DNA from: Ardenticatenaceae bacterium
Lineage (GTDB): Bacteria; Chloroflexota; Anaerolineae; Promineifilales; Promineifilaceae
Length of the DNA: 48,996 bases
Reading direction: 5' to 3'
NCBI GenBank assembly: GCA_020634215.1
Contig: JACKCD010000047.1
Location: forward strand, 1 to 48,996
Part shown: piece after piece, positions 24,883-32,981 of the stretch
How positions within the stretch are numbered: the stretch's first letter is position 1
Layout: each line of letters starts with the position of its first letter
The notes under the pieces: model-generated
The model's database searches: none
Seen by the model: the letters and a program-made list of their open reading frames with translations, nothing else
What the model was told of the DNA's origin: nothing
Made by a program: the position numbers and the translations under genes

Positions 24883-26226
24883 ATGCAGCAAAACAACATG
24901 CAAGAAACGATACCCGCAAAACCACGCCCCACCCCAACAAGCTGGCTGCCCCTGCTTTTGTTGGGGGTTCTCCTGCTGCTTGCCCTCACTATCGCCCTCA
25001 ACCAGTTTGGGCTGGCAAACGACGACCCCGCCCTGGTGGACTCCACGCCGGGGCAGTTGGCGCTGTGGGTAGCCGACCAAACTACGCAGCCAGCCCGACG
25101 GGTGGAATCGTGGCTGGTGTGGTTGACCAAGCCCACTGCGCCCAACGGCGTGTTAAGCGAAACGGCCGCTTTGGGGCGGGCGCGGTTTATTTTGGGGCTG
25201 CTGCCGCTGCTGGTGGCCGGGCTGGCCGGGTATGCGGCGTGGGTGGTGGGGAAAAGGCCGAAACGTGGGCGGGAAACGGCCGTTTTTCTCCTCCTGGCCT
25301 ACACCTTCCTCCTCTTCAACATTCCCGCCCACAGCCAACCCGCCTTCACCCTCGTCCTCGTTGGCATCGTTGGCAGCCTAATCGCCGCCTTTCTCGCCCC
25401 CGGCCACGTCTCCCCCCGGCTTGGCTTCTTCGTCATCATCGCCACCCTCTTGGTTGGCTGGGAACTATACAAAATTGTCGGTGATACCACTGGCAACGTC
25501 CTGCCCCTCACCGATTTCCCCTGGAAGCTTCCCCACTGGCAAACTGTCGCCGAAGCCCTGCTCCAGCCCGCCCGCCGCAACGGCCCCCAACTATTGGTAC
25601 GCATCCTCGCCGCCGCCAGTTGGGTGACGTGGACTGAAGCGTTTATGGGCTTTGTCGTTGGCAGCCTGCTGGGGTTTGGGCTGGGGGTGCTATTTGCCCA
25701 TAACCCACTGCTGGAACGCGGCCTGCTCCCCTACGCCGTCGCCTCGCAAACCGTCCCCATCATCGCCATCGCCCCCATGATTGTCGCCTGGCTGGGGCAA
25801 GGCATCGTTTCCGTGGCCGTCATCTCGGCTTATCTCGCCTTTTTTCCCGTCACCATCAACACCCTACGCGGCTTGCTCTCGCCCGACCAGCGCAAGTTGG
25901 ATTTAATGCAGTCGTATGCCGCGTCCAAATCCACCATTTTGTGGAAACTGCGCCTGCCGTCGGCCCTGCCCTACATTTTTTCCGCGCTCAAAGTCGCTTC
26001 TACGGCCTGCGTCGTCGGGGCCATCGTCGGCGAACTGCCGTCCAGCCGCAGCGACGGGCTGGCGGCGGCCATTCTCCGCGCCAGCGGCAACTACGCCTCG
26101 GAGCCGGAAAAGCTGTGGGCGGCGATTATTATGGCCTCGCTCGTAGGTATGCTCTTTTTTGGCCTTGTCACTCTGGTTGAACAATTCACCCTGCGCGGCT
26201 TTGCCGTGGTACGAGAACAATCATGA
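24883..26226 (+). CDS. ABC transporter permease (NMT1/THI5-type importer), extended N-terminus
   Basis: A 447-residue permease, longer than the usual ~260. The C-terminal ~230 residues are a BPD_transp_1 domain of the SsuC/TauC type (GFVVGSLLGFGLGVLF, SQTVPIIAIAPMIVAWLG, ISAYLAFFPVTINTLRGL, MQSYAASKSTILWKLRLPSALPYIF). That last stretch is the loop contacting the ATPase. The first ~200 residues add several more hydrophobic segments. With the amidase/hydantoinase genes upstream, pyrimidines, dihydropyrimidines or hydantoins are the likely cargo (inference). There is no clear ribosome site; ATG 24883 follows repeat DNA, and ATG 24898 is also possible. Its stop overlaps the ATPase start (ATGA). 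Confidence 0.88.
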   Translation: MQQNNMQETIPAKPRPTPTSWLPLLLLGVLLLLALTIALNQFGLANDDPALVDSTPGQLALWVADQTTQPARRVESWLVWLTKPTAPNGVLSETAALGRARFILGLLPLLVAGLAGYAAWVVGKRPKRGRETAVFLLLAYTFLLFNIPAHSQPAFTLVLVGIVGSLIAAFLAPGHVSPRLGFFVIIATLLVGWELYKIVGDTTGNVLPLTDFPWKLPHWQTVAEALLQPARRNGPQLLVRILAAASWVTWTEAFMGFVVGSLLGFGLGVLFAHNPLLERGLLPYAVASQTVPIIAIAPMIVAWLGQGIVSVAVISAYLAFFPVTINTLRGLLSPDQRKLDLMQSYAASKSTILWKLRLPSALPYIFSALKVASTACVVGAIVGELPSSRSDGLAAAILRASGNYASEPEKLWAAIIMASLVGMLFFGLVTLVEQFTLRGFAVVREQS

Positions 26227-27014
26227 ACAACAAACCCGTTATTTCTGTCTCAGCGGCCAACAAAATTTTTAACGTGGGTAGCGACGAAGCCGTCATTGCC
26301 CTCAAAGACATCAACCTAGAAATCCAGCCGGGGGAATTTGTCTCCTTTATTGGCCCGTCGGGTTGCGGCAAATCTACGCTGCTGCGGCTGATTGCCAACC
26401 TGACGGAGCCAACCAACGGCACGGTGGTGGTTAATGGTAAATCACCACAGGAGGCGCGGCTGAACCGCGAATATGGCTTTGTTTTTCAGGCGGCGACGCT
26501 GTATGAATGGCGCACCATCAAGAAAAATGTGCAGTTGCCGCTGGAAATTATGGGTTATGCGCCGGAGGAACGGGAGCAGCGAGCGCAAAAGATGCTGGAG
26601 ATGGTGGAACTGGGGCGGTTTGGCAACCATTACCCCGGCCAGCTTTCGGGCGGGATGCAGCAGCGGGCTTCGATTGCGCGGGCGCTGGCGTTTGAACCGC
26701 CGCTGCTGCTAATGGATGAGCCATTTGGGGCGCTGGATGAGTTTACCCGCGACCGGATGAATATGGAGCTTTTGCGAATTTGGCGACAAACGCAAACGAC
26801 GGTGCTCTTTGTGACCCACAGCATTGCCGAGGCGGTCTTTTTGTCTACGCGGGTGGTGGTGATGTCGGCCCGGCCGGGGCGCATTAAGGACGTGATTGAC
26901 ATTGACCTGCCCCACCCGCGCCTGTTTGAAACGCGGGAATCGGAGGCTTATTATGGGTATGTAACGGCCGTTCGTGAAAGCCTCCGCGATGCCTTCCAGG
27001 CTGAAATTGAATAA
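26223..27014 (+). CDS. ABC transporter ATP-binding protein (SsuB/TauB family)
   Basis: A 263-residue nucleotide-binding subunit with Walker A GPSGCGKST, Q-loop VFQAATLYEW, signature LSGGMQQRASIARAL, Walker B LLLMDEPFGALDE and the switch His in VLFVTHSIAEAVF. The DLPHPR segment near the end is typical of the nitrate/sulfonate/taurine/THI5 transporter ATPases. It energises the import system formed with the permeases at 24883 and 27724 and the binding protein at 28665. The next operon gene is separated from it by a 700-bp repeat and GIY-YIG insert. Confidence 0.95.
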   Translation: MNNKPVISVSAANKIFNVGSDEAVIALKDINLEIQPGEFVSFIGPSGCGKSTLLRLIANLTEPTNGTVVVNGKSPQEARLNREYGFVFQAATLYEWRTIKKNVQLPLEIMGYAPEEREQRAQKMLEMVELGRFGNHYPGQLSGGMQQRASIARALAFEPPLLLMDEPFGALDEFTRDRMNMELLRIWRQTQTTVLFVTHSIAEAVFLSTRVVVMSARPGRIKDVIDIDLPHPRLFETRESEAYYGYVTAVRESLRDAFQAEIE

Positions 27015-27018
27015 CCCT

Positions 27019-27145
27019 GTCATTTCGACGAGTCCGCGAAAAGAAATCCCATGCCCATCACCCAACGCCAACCCCTGCTAGACAGACCTACGATTGCCAA
27101 AGTGAGCGGGATTCCTCGCTCCGAAGACTTCACTCGGAATGACAG
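27019..27145. repeat. GIY-YIG-associated imperfect palindrome, copy A
   Basis: Left arm TGTCATTTCGACGAGTCC...AGAAATCCCATG and right arm GCGGGATTCCTCGCTCC...CTCGGAATGACA are imperfect inverted copies. The ~55-base loop between them ends with GATTGCCAA. The complete copy C at 27587 has the same arms and a similar loop. Confidence 0.8.
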
Positions 27146-27158
27146 AGGTCACCGCACA

Positions 27159-27190
27159 TGTCATTTCGACGAGTCTTCGAGGAGAAATCC
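27159..27190. repeat. GIY-YIG-associated palindrome, half copy B
   Basis: Only the left arm is present (TGTCATTTCGACGAGTCTTC then GAGGAGAAATCC). About 100 bases of unrelated sequence separate it from the GIY-YIG start. Confidence 0.75.
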
Positions 27191-27293
27191 TATTCACCGC
27201 CGTGGACAAAAGAATTTCTGGCACAGCAAGCCATAGCTATCAGGACCTTTGTTCCAAAAACCTCATTGAAGATAGCATGGACAAAAACAGCAT

Positions 27294-27572
27294 ATGGCAA
27301 AGCAGTATTACGTCTATATTATGTGCAGTAATTCAGGAACCCTGTATATTGGTTTAACAAACAACATTGAACGGCGGGTTTACGAACACAAGCAAAAATT
27401 GGTTCAGGGTTTTACGGCACAATACAATGTCAACAGGCTAGTTCATGTGGAGACTTTTGAAAAAGTCAGTGACGCAATTCAACGCGAGAAAGAGCTAAAA
27501 AAGTGGCGACGCAGCAAGAAAATTGCGCTTATTGAAGAGGCAAATCCCAAATGGGAAGATTTGAGCAAATGA
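27294..27572 (+). CDS. Single-domain GIY-YIG endonuclease (UPF0213-like)
   Basis: A 92-residue stand-alone GIY-YIG nuclease. The two GIY-YIG strands are YYVYIM and TLYIGLT, the catalytic Arg lies in NNIERRVYEHK, and the Glu in the helix QREKELKKWRRSKK follows; the domain occupies the whole protein. Such proteins cut DNA in repair, homing or mobile contexts. It interrupts an ABC-transporter operon and is bracketed by two full copies and one half copy of the same imperfect palindrome. The gene with its repeats therefore looks like an inserted unit. No clear ribosome site precedes ATG 27294. Confidence 0.9.
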   Translation: MAKQYYVYIMCSNSGTLYIGLTNNIERRVYEHKQKLVQGFTAQYNVNRLVHVETFEKVSDAIQREKELKKWRRSKKIALIEEANPKWEDLSK

Positions 27573-27586
27573 ATCTCAAAAAGCCC

Positions 27587-27713
27587 TGTCATTTCGACGA
27601 GTCCGCGAGGAGAAATCCCATGCCCACTGCCCAACTGAAAGGTCTTCAGTTCACGCCTATGATTGCCAACGTGAATGGGATTCCTCGCTCCGAAGACTTC
27701 GCTCGGAATGACA
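27587..27713. repeat. GIY-YIG-associated imperfect palindrome, copy C
   Basis: Left arm TGTCATTTCGACGAGTCCGC with GAGGAGAAATCCCATGCCCA, loop, then GATTGCCAACG, ATGGGATTCCTCGCTCCGAA and CTCGGAATGACA. It begins 15 bases after the GIY-YIG stop and ends 10 bases before the second permease start. Confidence 0.82.
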
Positions 27714-27723
27714 TGAGTAGAAT

Positions 27724-28515
27724 ATGGTAGCAAACACCAATTCCAAAGGGGTTGAACGACTGCGCTACTACTTGCCCACAATTGTGGTGGCGGTGGCGGT
27801 GCTGGCGGTTTGGGAACTGCTGGTGCGGCTGTTTAACATTCAGCAATTTTTGCTGCCCAAACCCAGCAGCATCGTCACTTCGCTCATCAGCGAGTGGCCG
27901 GTGATTGCGCCGCGCATCTTTTTTACGACAAGGAGCGCGGTGGGTGGGTTTGTGATGGGAACGGCCGTTGGTATCCTCATGGCCTTCATCACCGCCCGCT
28001 TTGTCAGCCTGCGCGAAGCGATGATGCCCTTTGCCATCGCCGCCAACTCCGTCCCCATCATCGCCCTCTCCCCCATCATGTTCAACTGGTTTGGCCCGCT
28101 CAACCCGTTTTCCTGGATGGTTATCGTCTCGGTGATGGTCTTTTTCCCCGTCCTCATCAACACCGTGCGTGGCCTGACCGAAGTCCAGCCAGAAGCACTA
28201 GAATTGATGCGTTCCTACGCCGCCAGCCCACTCAAGGTGCTGCTGTCGCTGCGCGTGCCTAACGCCCTGCCCTATCTGTTTAGCGCCCTGCGCGTTGCCA
28301 GCGTCTTGAGCATGATTGGGGCGATTGTGGCCGACTTTTTTGGCGCAGAACGCAACACGCTAGGAAAATATGTGACGCAAGAAGCGGCCGTTTTGCGCTT
28401 TGCCAACACCTGGGCGGCTATCCTTGTCGCCAGCCTCATCGGCATTGCCCTCTATACCTTTGTGCTGCTGGTGGAACGGTGGATAACGCCCTGGTCAAAT
28501 GGGCAAGAAGTATAA
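27724..28515 (+). CDS. ABC transporter permease (NMT1/THI5-type importer)
   Basis: A 263-residue permease of normal length. Hydrophobic segments are VVAVAVLAVWELLVRLF, AVGGFVMGTAVGILMAFIT, IIALSPIMFNWFG, WMVIVSVMVFFPVLINT and a C-terminal pair. The ATPase-contact loop is ELMRSYAASPLKVLLSLRVPNALPYLFSALR. It pairs with the longer permease at 24883, giving a heterodimeric channel as in other pyrimidine or riboflavin THI5-type systems. It is cut off from the ATPase gene by the GIY-YIG insert but keeps the same orientation and should belong to the same transporter. Confidence 0.92.
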   Translation: MVANTNSKGVERLRYYLPTIVVAVAVLAVWELLVRLFNIQQFLLPKPSSIVTSLISEWPVIAPRIFFTTRSAVGGFVMGTAVGILMAFITARFVSLREAMMPFAIAANSVPIIALSPIMFNWFGPLNPFSWMVIVSVMVFFPVLINTVRGLTEVQPEALELMRSYAASPLKVLLSLRVPNALPYLFSALRVASVLSMIGAIVADFFGAERNTLGKYVTQEAAVLRFANTWAAILVASLIGIALYTFVLLVERWITPWSNGQEV

Positions 28516-28517
28516 CG

Positions 28518-28573
28518 TTGGAGATTAGAGATTGGAGATTTTGCCTCTCCAATCCCCAATCTCCAGTCTCTAC
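28518..28573. repeat. Heptad hairpin repeat, family GGAGATT
   Basis: GTTGGAGATTAGAGATTGGA (left) and CTCTCCAATCCCCAATCTCC (right) form the arms. It lies between the second permease and the binding-protein gene. Confidence 0.85.
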
Positions 28574-28601
28574 TCTCAAGTGCAGAGGAGGTGATTCACA
28601 A

Positions 28602-28640
28602 ACAAAAACTGTTTACTGTTTACTGTCAACTGTTTACTAA
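28602..28640. repeat. Heptad run without second arm, family ACTGTTT
   Basis: Four near-identical 7-bp units, ACTGTTT, ACTGTTT, ACTGTCA, ACTGTTT, stand alone between an AGGAGGTGATTCAC sequence and the real ribosome site of the binding-protein gene. It resembles one arm of the GGTAATC family. Confidence 0.7.
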
Positions 28641-28664
28641 TTTTCACGAGGAGATTCTGAGAAG

Positions 28665-29747
28665 ATGAAAAAGCAATTGCTTGTCTTTGTTTTGATGCTT
28701 GTCTTTGGTGTTTTTGTTTTGTCGGCGTGCAGCGGTGGTGGGGAACCAACGGCCGTTCGTGTCCAACTCCAATGGGTCGCCCAATCCCAGTTCGCTGGCT
28801 ACTACGCCGCGTTGGAAGAAGGGTACTATGAAGAAGAAGGGCTGGATGTCACCATTCTCGAAGGTGCACCCGACATTGTGCCACAGCAGGTCTGTGTTAA
28901 CGGCGGCGCCGAATTCTGCACCGCCTGGGTTCCCAAAGCATTGGAATCCCGCGAAGCCGGAGCTGATTTGGTCAACATTGCCCAAATTTACCAGCGCAGC
29001 GGTACACTGGAAGTGTCGTTTAAAGATTCTGGCATTACCTCCGTGGCCGATTTGGCCGGCCGTAACGTGGGTGTCTGGGATTTTGGCAACGAGCATGAGG
29101 TGTTTGCCGCCCTGCGGAAAGAAGGGCTTGACCCCGAAAGCGATGTCAACATCGTCATTCAGCCGTTTGATATGACCCTGCTGCTGACGGGCGAAATTGA
29201 TGCCGCCGAGGCAATGATCTACAACGAATATGCCCAGGTGCTGGAAGCGGAAAACCCGGCCACAGGGGAACTCTACAAGCCCGAAGACCTCAACGTTATC
29301 AACTTCAACGACGTGGGCACGGCCATGCTGCAAGATGCGGTCTGGGTCACCGATTCTTGGATTAGTCAGGACGGCAACGATGCCATTGCGGAGAAGTTTT
29401 TGCGGGCAACGTTCCGGGGCTGGATGTTCTGCCGCGATAATTTGGATGCCTGTGTGCAGCACGTTCTCAACGCCGGGCCGACGCTGGGTGAAAGCCACAT
29501 GCGCTGGCAGCTTAACGAAGTCAATGCCCTCATTTGGCCGTCGCCCAACGGCATTGGGGTGATGGATCAGGCACTGTATGACCAAACAGTCAATGTTGCC
29601 ATTGAAGGTGGCGTACTAACGGCTGCCCCCGATGCTGGTGCCGTCCGCACCGACTTAGCGACTGCCGCCCTTGAAGGCATTGATGGCGACACCACCGGCG
29701 CGGGCTTTAGCAAGATTTTGGTTGAGCTGAACCCTGGCGGGGAATAA
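28665..29747 (+). CDS. NMT1/THI5-family substrate-binding lipoprotein
   Basis: A 360-residue periplasmic-type binding protein. A signal peptide with lipobox LSAC (Cys 22) anchors it in the membrane. The body matches the THI5/NMT1 group: VQLQWVAQSQFAGYYAALEEGYYEEEGLDV, the QVCVNGGAEFCTAWVPKAL ligand region, VGVWDFGNEHEVFAALRKEG, and FDMTLLLTGEIDAAEAMIYNEY. It delivers a small heterocycle to the permeases upstream. Because of dihydropyrimidinase nearby I favour a pyrimidine or related ring; hydroxymethylpyrimidine or riboflavin are alternatives within the family. AGGAG at 28649-28653 is 11 bases from the ATG. Confidence 0.92.
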   Translation: MKKQLLVFVLMLVFGVFVLSACSGGGEPTAVRVQLQWVAQSQFAGYYAALEEGYYEEEGLDVTILEGAPDIVPQQVCVNGGAEFCTAWVPKALESREAGADLVNIAQIYQRSGTLEVSFKDSGITSVADLAGRNVGVWDFGNEHEVFAALRKEGLDPESDVNIVIQPFDMTLLLTGEIDAAEAMIYNEYAQVLEAENPATGELYKPEDLNVINFNDVGTAMLQDAVWVTDSWISQDGNDAIAEKFLRATFRGWMFCRDNLDACVQHVLNAGPTLGESHMRWQLNEVNALIWPSPNGIGVMDQALYDQTVNVAIEGGVLTAAPDAGAVRTDLATAALEGIDGDTTGAGFSKILVELNPGGE

Positions 29748-29799
29748 TCAGCTAACATTTTATACCAACCCAGGTTGTAAACTCACATCCTTTTGGCTG

Positions 29800-29860
29800 C
29801 AATTAACAAGTGGCAGGTAACAGGTCTAGTCAGCAAATGAGACTTGCCACTTGTTAATTG
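29800..29860. repeat. Heptad hairpin repeat, family TAACAAG/TGGCAGG
   Basis: A perfect 16-bp inverted repeat, CAATTAACAAGTGGCA (29800-29815) and its complement (29845-29860). The left arm continues as 7-bp units TAACAAG, TGGCAGG, TAACAGG. The rest of the 29748-30021 spacer has two AACGGCCGTT copies (29919, 29995) and no gene. Confidence 0.8.
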
Positions 29861-30021
29861 TGGCTGAAGACAAATGGTTTGCCAGTGGGTTGTACGGGGC
29901 ACCCGATTCTGGTCAATCAACGGCCGTTCGCCCCGTGCAACGCATTCTATCAACAAAAATCTCGACACCTCCTTATGGCGCAAACATTGCCAAAAACGGC
30001 CGTTTTTGGCACACTTACCTC

Positions 30022-30801
30022 ATGACTCTTCCAACACGAGAATCTCCCAAAGGTAAAAAAGCCTCCCTCTTTGCCACCTGCATGGTAGATATGATGTACC
30101 CGGAAACGGCCGTTTCCGTGGTTGAACTCCTGTCCCATGTTGGCGTTGAAGTGGAATTCCCGCCAGGGCAAACGTGCTGCGGGCAGCCCGGCTTTAACGC
30201 CGGCTATTGGGACGAGGCGCAGCAGGTTGCCACCCACTTTCTACGCACCTTCGCCCATGCCGAACTCATTGTCACCCCGTCCGGCTCCTGCGCGGCGATG
30301 GTGCGGCATGAATACCCCAAGCTATTTGCCGACGATCCGGCTCTCCAGCGCGAGGCGGAACGGCTGGCAAGCATCACCTGGGAAATTACCGAGTTTTTGG
30401 TGGAGGGGCTGGGGATTGTGGATATTAACGGCCGTTTGCCCACCCCCACCAATATTGCCTTCCACAACGCTTGCCACGGGCTGCGGCTGTTGGGGCTAGG
30501 CCCCGCCGCCCGCACCCTCGTTGGCAACCTGGAAAACGCCACCGTCAGCGAAATGGCCGGCTGCGATGTTTGCTGCGGCTTTGGCGGGCTGTTCAGCGTC
30601 AAAATGGCCGACATCAGCGGCGTGATGCTGCAAAAGAAAATGACCGCCATTGCGATGGCGACCATCGAACAAAGCCAATCCCAAGTCGTCACCGGTGACG
30701 CAAGCTGCCTCACCCACATCAACGGCGGCCTCGCCAAACAAGGCTCCCCCCAGCGGGTGCGGCACGTGGCGGATTTACTGGCCGAAGCGATTAGAGACTA
30801 A
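30022..30801 (+). CDS. lutA: Lactate utilisation protein LutA ((Fe-S)-binding, CCG domains)
   Basis: About 259 residues with two cysteine-rich CCG domains: FATCMVDMMYPETA, CCGQPGFNAGYWDEA and PSGSCAAMVRHEY in the first half, FHNACHGLRLLG and CDVCCGFGGLFSVK in the second. These bind an Fe-S cluster in LutA/LldE, part of the LutABC complex that oxidises L-lactate to pyruvate. lutB and lutC follow in order on the same strand. ATG 30022 matches the usual start. The frame stays open to 29851 but the extra residues come from spacer DNA including AACGGCCGTT palindromes. Confidence 0.94.
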   Translation: MTLPTRESPKGKKASLFATCMVDMMYPETAVSVVELLSHVGVEVEFPPGQTCCGQPGFNAGYWDEAQQVATHFLRTFAHAELIVTPSGSCAAMVRHEYPKLFADDPALQREAERLASITWEITEFLVEGLGIVDINGRLPTPTNIAFHNACHGLRLLGLGPAARTLVGNLENATVSEMAGCDVCCGFGGLFSVKMADISGVMLQKKMTAIAMATIEQSQSQVVTGDASCLTHINGGLAKQGSPQRVRHVADLLAEAIRD

Positions 30802-30869
30802 GAGATTGGAGATTGGAGATTGGAGATTGTGTGAATCTCTAATCTCCAATCTCCAATCTCCAATCCCCA
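30802..30869. repeat. Heptad hairpin repeat, family GGAGATT (lutA-lutB spacer)
   Basis: One of the cleanest copies. GAGATTGGAGATTGGAGATT (three GGAGATT units plus one AGAGATT) faces AATCTCT followed by three AATCTCC units and AATCCCC. It fills the whole spacer and ends 3 bases before the lutB ATG. Confidence 0.92.
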
Positions 30870-30872
30870 TTT

Positions 30873-32279
30873 ATGAAACTAAACGCCAACAACTTTGTCC
30901 AACTTTCGGCCGTGGCGGTGCGGGATGAGGTGCTGCAAACGGCCGTTACCCGTGCCACCAACGGCGCATCCGGCAACCGCGTCCGCGCCATGCGCGAGGT
31001 CAGCGAAGCCCACGGCGAAGCGTTGCGGCAGCAGGCCGCCGCCGCCAAACGCCGCGCCCTCCACAGCCTGCCCGATTTGCTGGAACAGGCCGAAGCCAGG
31101 ATGCAGGCCAACGGCATCACCGTTTTGTGGGCGCTGGATGCGGCCGAGGCAAGGCAGCACATTTTAGATATTGCCCGCCGCCACCAGGTGCGTCGCATTG
31201 TCAAAAGCAAAAGCATGGCAACCGAGGAGATTGGCCTCAACGACGTGCTGGAAACCAACAACATTGAAACCATCGAAACCGACCTCGGCGAATACATTAT
31301 CCAGCTCAACCACGAAGCCCCCAGCCACATCGTCGCTCCCGTCATCCACAAAACTAAGGAAAGCATCCGCGACATTTTTATCCGTGAAATTGACATGCCC
31401 CCCACCGATGATGCCGCGACGATGGCGCGTTACGCTCGCGGCCAACTGCGTGAAGCGTTTCTAACGGCCGATATGGGCGTTTCCGGCGGCAACTTCATCA
31501 TCGCCGAAACGGGGACGCTGTGCCTTGTCACCAACGAAGGCAACGGCCGCATGGTGACATCGGTTCCACCCGTCCATGTGGCCCTCATTGGCATTGAGAA
31601 AATTGTGCCAACGGTGCGCGATTACGCCACGCTGGTGCAGCTGATTGCCCGCGCCGCCACCGGGCAAAAGTTAAGCGTCTACGGCAGCATGGTCAACGGC
31701 CCCCGCCGCGCTGGCGAAACGGACGGGCCAGATCATGTGTATGTGGTGCTGCTGGATAACGGCCGTTCTAACATCTACACCAATCCCGATTATGTCGAGG
31801 CGCTGGCCTGCCTGCGCTGTGGTGCCTGCCTCAACACCTGCCCCGTTTACCAGGCGGCCGGCGGCCACAGCTACGGCTGGGTTTATCCGGGGCCGATTGG
31901 CGCGGTGGTCACGCCGCTGCTCAACGGCATTGAAAACGCCTCGCCGCTGCCGTTTGCCAGCAGCCTGTGCGGAAGCTGCAAGCAGGCTTGCCCGGTGGAC
32001 ATTGATTTGCCGCGTATGCTGCTGACGCTGCGGCGGGATTTGGTGCAGCGGGGGACGCAGGGGCGCACCTGGGGCGTGGGGATGAAGCTGTGGGCAATGG
32101 GCAACAGCAGCCCGACAGCGTTCCGGCTGGGCGGCAAGGCGGCTTCGTTAGCCAGCAACGCCATTCACCTGCAAACGCTGCCGGGGCCATTGGGCGGCTG
32201 GACAGACCACCGCACGGCTCCCCAATTTGCGCCGAAATCGTTCCGGGAAATTTGGGCAGAGAAGAATAGTAATCGGTAA
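30873..32279 (+). CDS. lutB: Lactate utilisation iron-sulfur protein LutB
   Basis: A 468-residue LutB/LldF. The N-terminal two-thirds is a LUD (DUF162-like) domain including VKSKSMATEEIGLNDVLE, ETDLGEYIIQL and GGNFIIAETGTLCLVTNEGNGR. The C-terminal ferredoxin-like part has CxxCxxCxxxCP at residues 313-324 (CLRCGACLNTCPVY) and a second set CGSCKQACPVDIDLP near 365. With LutA and LutC it oxidises lactate and passes electrons to the quinone pool. The last residues NSNR and the TAA stop are encoded by the GGTAATC heptad repeat at 32267, so the natural end has been altered by the repeat. Confidence 0.95.
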   Translation: MKLNANNFVQLSAVAVRDEVLQTAVTRATNGASGNRVRAMREVSEAHGEALRQQAAAAKRRALHSLPDLLEQAEARMQANGITVLWALDAAEARQHILDIARRHQVRRIVKSKSMATEEIGLNDVLETNNIETIETDLGEYIIQLNHEAPSHIVAPVIHKTKESIRDIFIREIDMPPTDDAATMARYARGQLREAFLTADMGVSGGNFIIAETGTLCLVTNEGNGRMVTSVPPVHVALIGIEKIVPTVRDYATLVQLIARAATGQKLSVYGSMVNGPRRAGETDGPDHVYVVLLDNGRSNIYTNPDYVEALACLRCGACLNTCPVYQAAGGHSYGWVYPGPIGAVVTPLLNGIENASPLPFASSLCGSCKQACPVDIDLPRMLLTLRRDLVQRGTQGRTWGVGMKLWAMGNSSPTAFRLGGKAASLASNAIHLQTLPGPLGGWTDHRTAPQFAPKSFREIWAEKNSNR

Positions 32280-32343
32280 TCAGTAATCGGTAATCAGTTT
32301 AGGCTACTGATTACTGATTACTGATTACCGATTACCGATCAGT
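32267..32343. repeat. Heptad hairpin repeat, family GGTAATC (lutB-lutC spacer)
   Basis: AGTAATCGGTAATCAGTAAT and further units face three ACTGATT and two ACCGATT units. It overlaps the lutB stop codon and ends directly at the lutC ATG. Confidence 0.9.
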
Positions 32344-32979
32344 ATGAGCAGTCGAGCGTTGATTTTGAACAAGTTACGCGGGGGAAAACGGCCGTTTTCC
32401 CCCACCCCACCGGCCAGCTACATCCCCGTTTCCCCAGTGGACGCGGCCGACGTGCTGCCGCGCTTTGTGCGTGAAGCGGAGTTACTGAGCAGCAAGGTGT
32501 ACCAGCCGGCCGATCTGGAAGAGGCGTTAGAGACGCTGCTGGGAATTATTGGCGACGACAAGGCAGTGCTGGCCTGGGACGATGCCGAACTGCCGCTGCC
32601 GAATTTGGCGGGGGCGCTGGCGCAGGCCAACGTGGCGGTGGCAACCCACAATGATGCCTCGGTGCGGGTGGGGATTACGGGGGCGGATGCGGCGCTGGCG
32701 GGGACAGGGACGCTGGTGTACGTGAGTGGAAACGGCCGTTATCGCGCTACCTCCCTTCTGCCGCCCGTCCACGTGGCCCTCATCACCCGCCGCCAAATTG
32801 TCCCCAATCTGGAAAGCTGGGTCGAAAACCAATACGACGGCGATCTGCAAGCATTCCAGCAAGCCAGCAACGTCGTCCTCATCTCCGGGGCCAGCCGCAC
32901 CGCCGACATCGCCCTGGAGTTGATTTTGGGGATGCACGGGCCAGGGGAGATGCACATACTTATTTTGCCGGATGTTTAA
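32344..32979 (+). CDS. lutC: Lactate utilisation protein LutC (LUD domain)
   Basis: A 211-residue LutC/LldG. The LUD domain is marked by VRVGITGADAALAGTGTLVY, LPPVHVALITRRQIVPNLESW and the C-terminal SGASRTADIALELILGMHGPGEMHILIL. It completes the lutABC operon. Residues near 16-20 (KRPFSP) are encoded by a perfect 24-bp palindrome (32380-32403) centred on AACGGCCGTT, and a second copy lies at 32731, at a beta-turn NGR. The start is ATG 32344 with the repeat immediately before it and no recognisable ribosome site. Confidence 0.92.
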   Translation: MSSRALILNKLRGGKRPFSPTPPASYIPVSPVDAADVLPRFVREAELLSSKVYQPADLEEALETLLGIIGDDKAVLAWDDAELPLPNLAGALAQANVAVATHNDASVRVGITGADAALAGTGTLVYVSGNGRYRATSLLPPVHVALITRRQIVPNLESWVENQYDGDLQAFQQASNVVLISGASRTADIALELILGMHGPGEMHILILPDV

Positions 32980-32981
32980 GC

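Noticed and set aside
28583..28665. Leader peptide from GTG 28591 after AGGAGGTGATTCAC
   Set aside because: The ribosome-site-like sequence overlaps the GTG itself, leaving no spacing, and the frame reads only heptad repeat; it is more likely a displaced old ribosome site.
30802..30869. CRISPR array
   Set aside because: Repeat units are only 7 bp, contiguous, with no spacers, and the second half is inverted.
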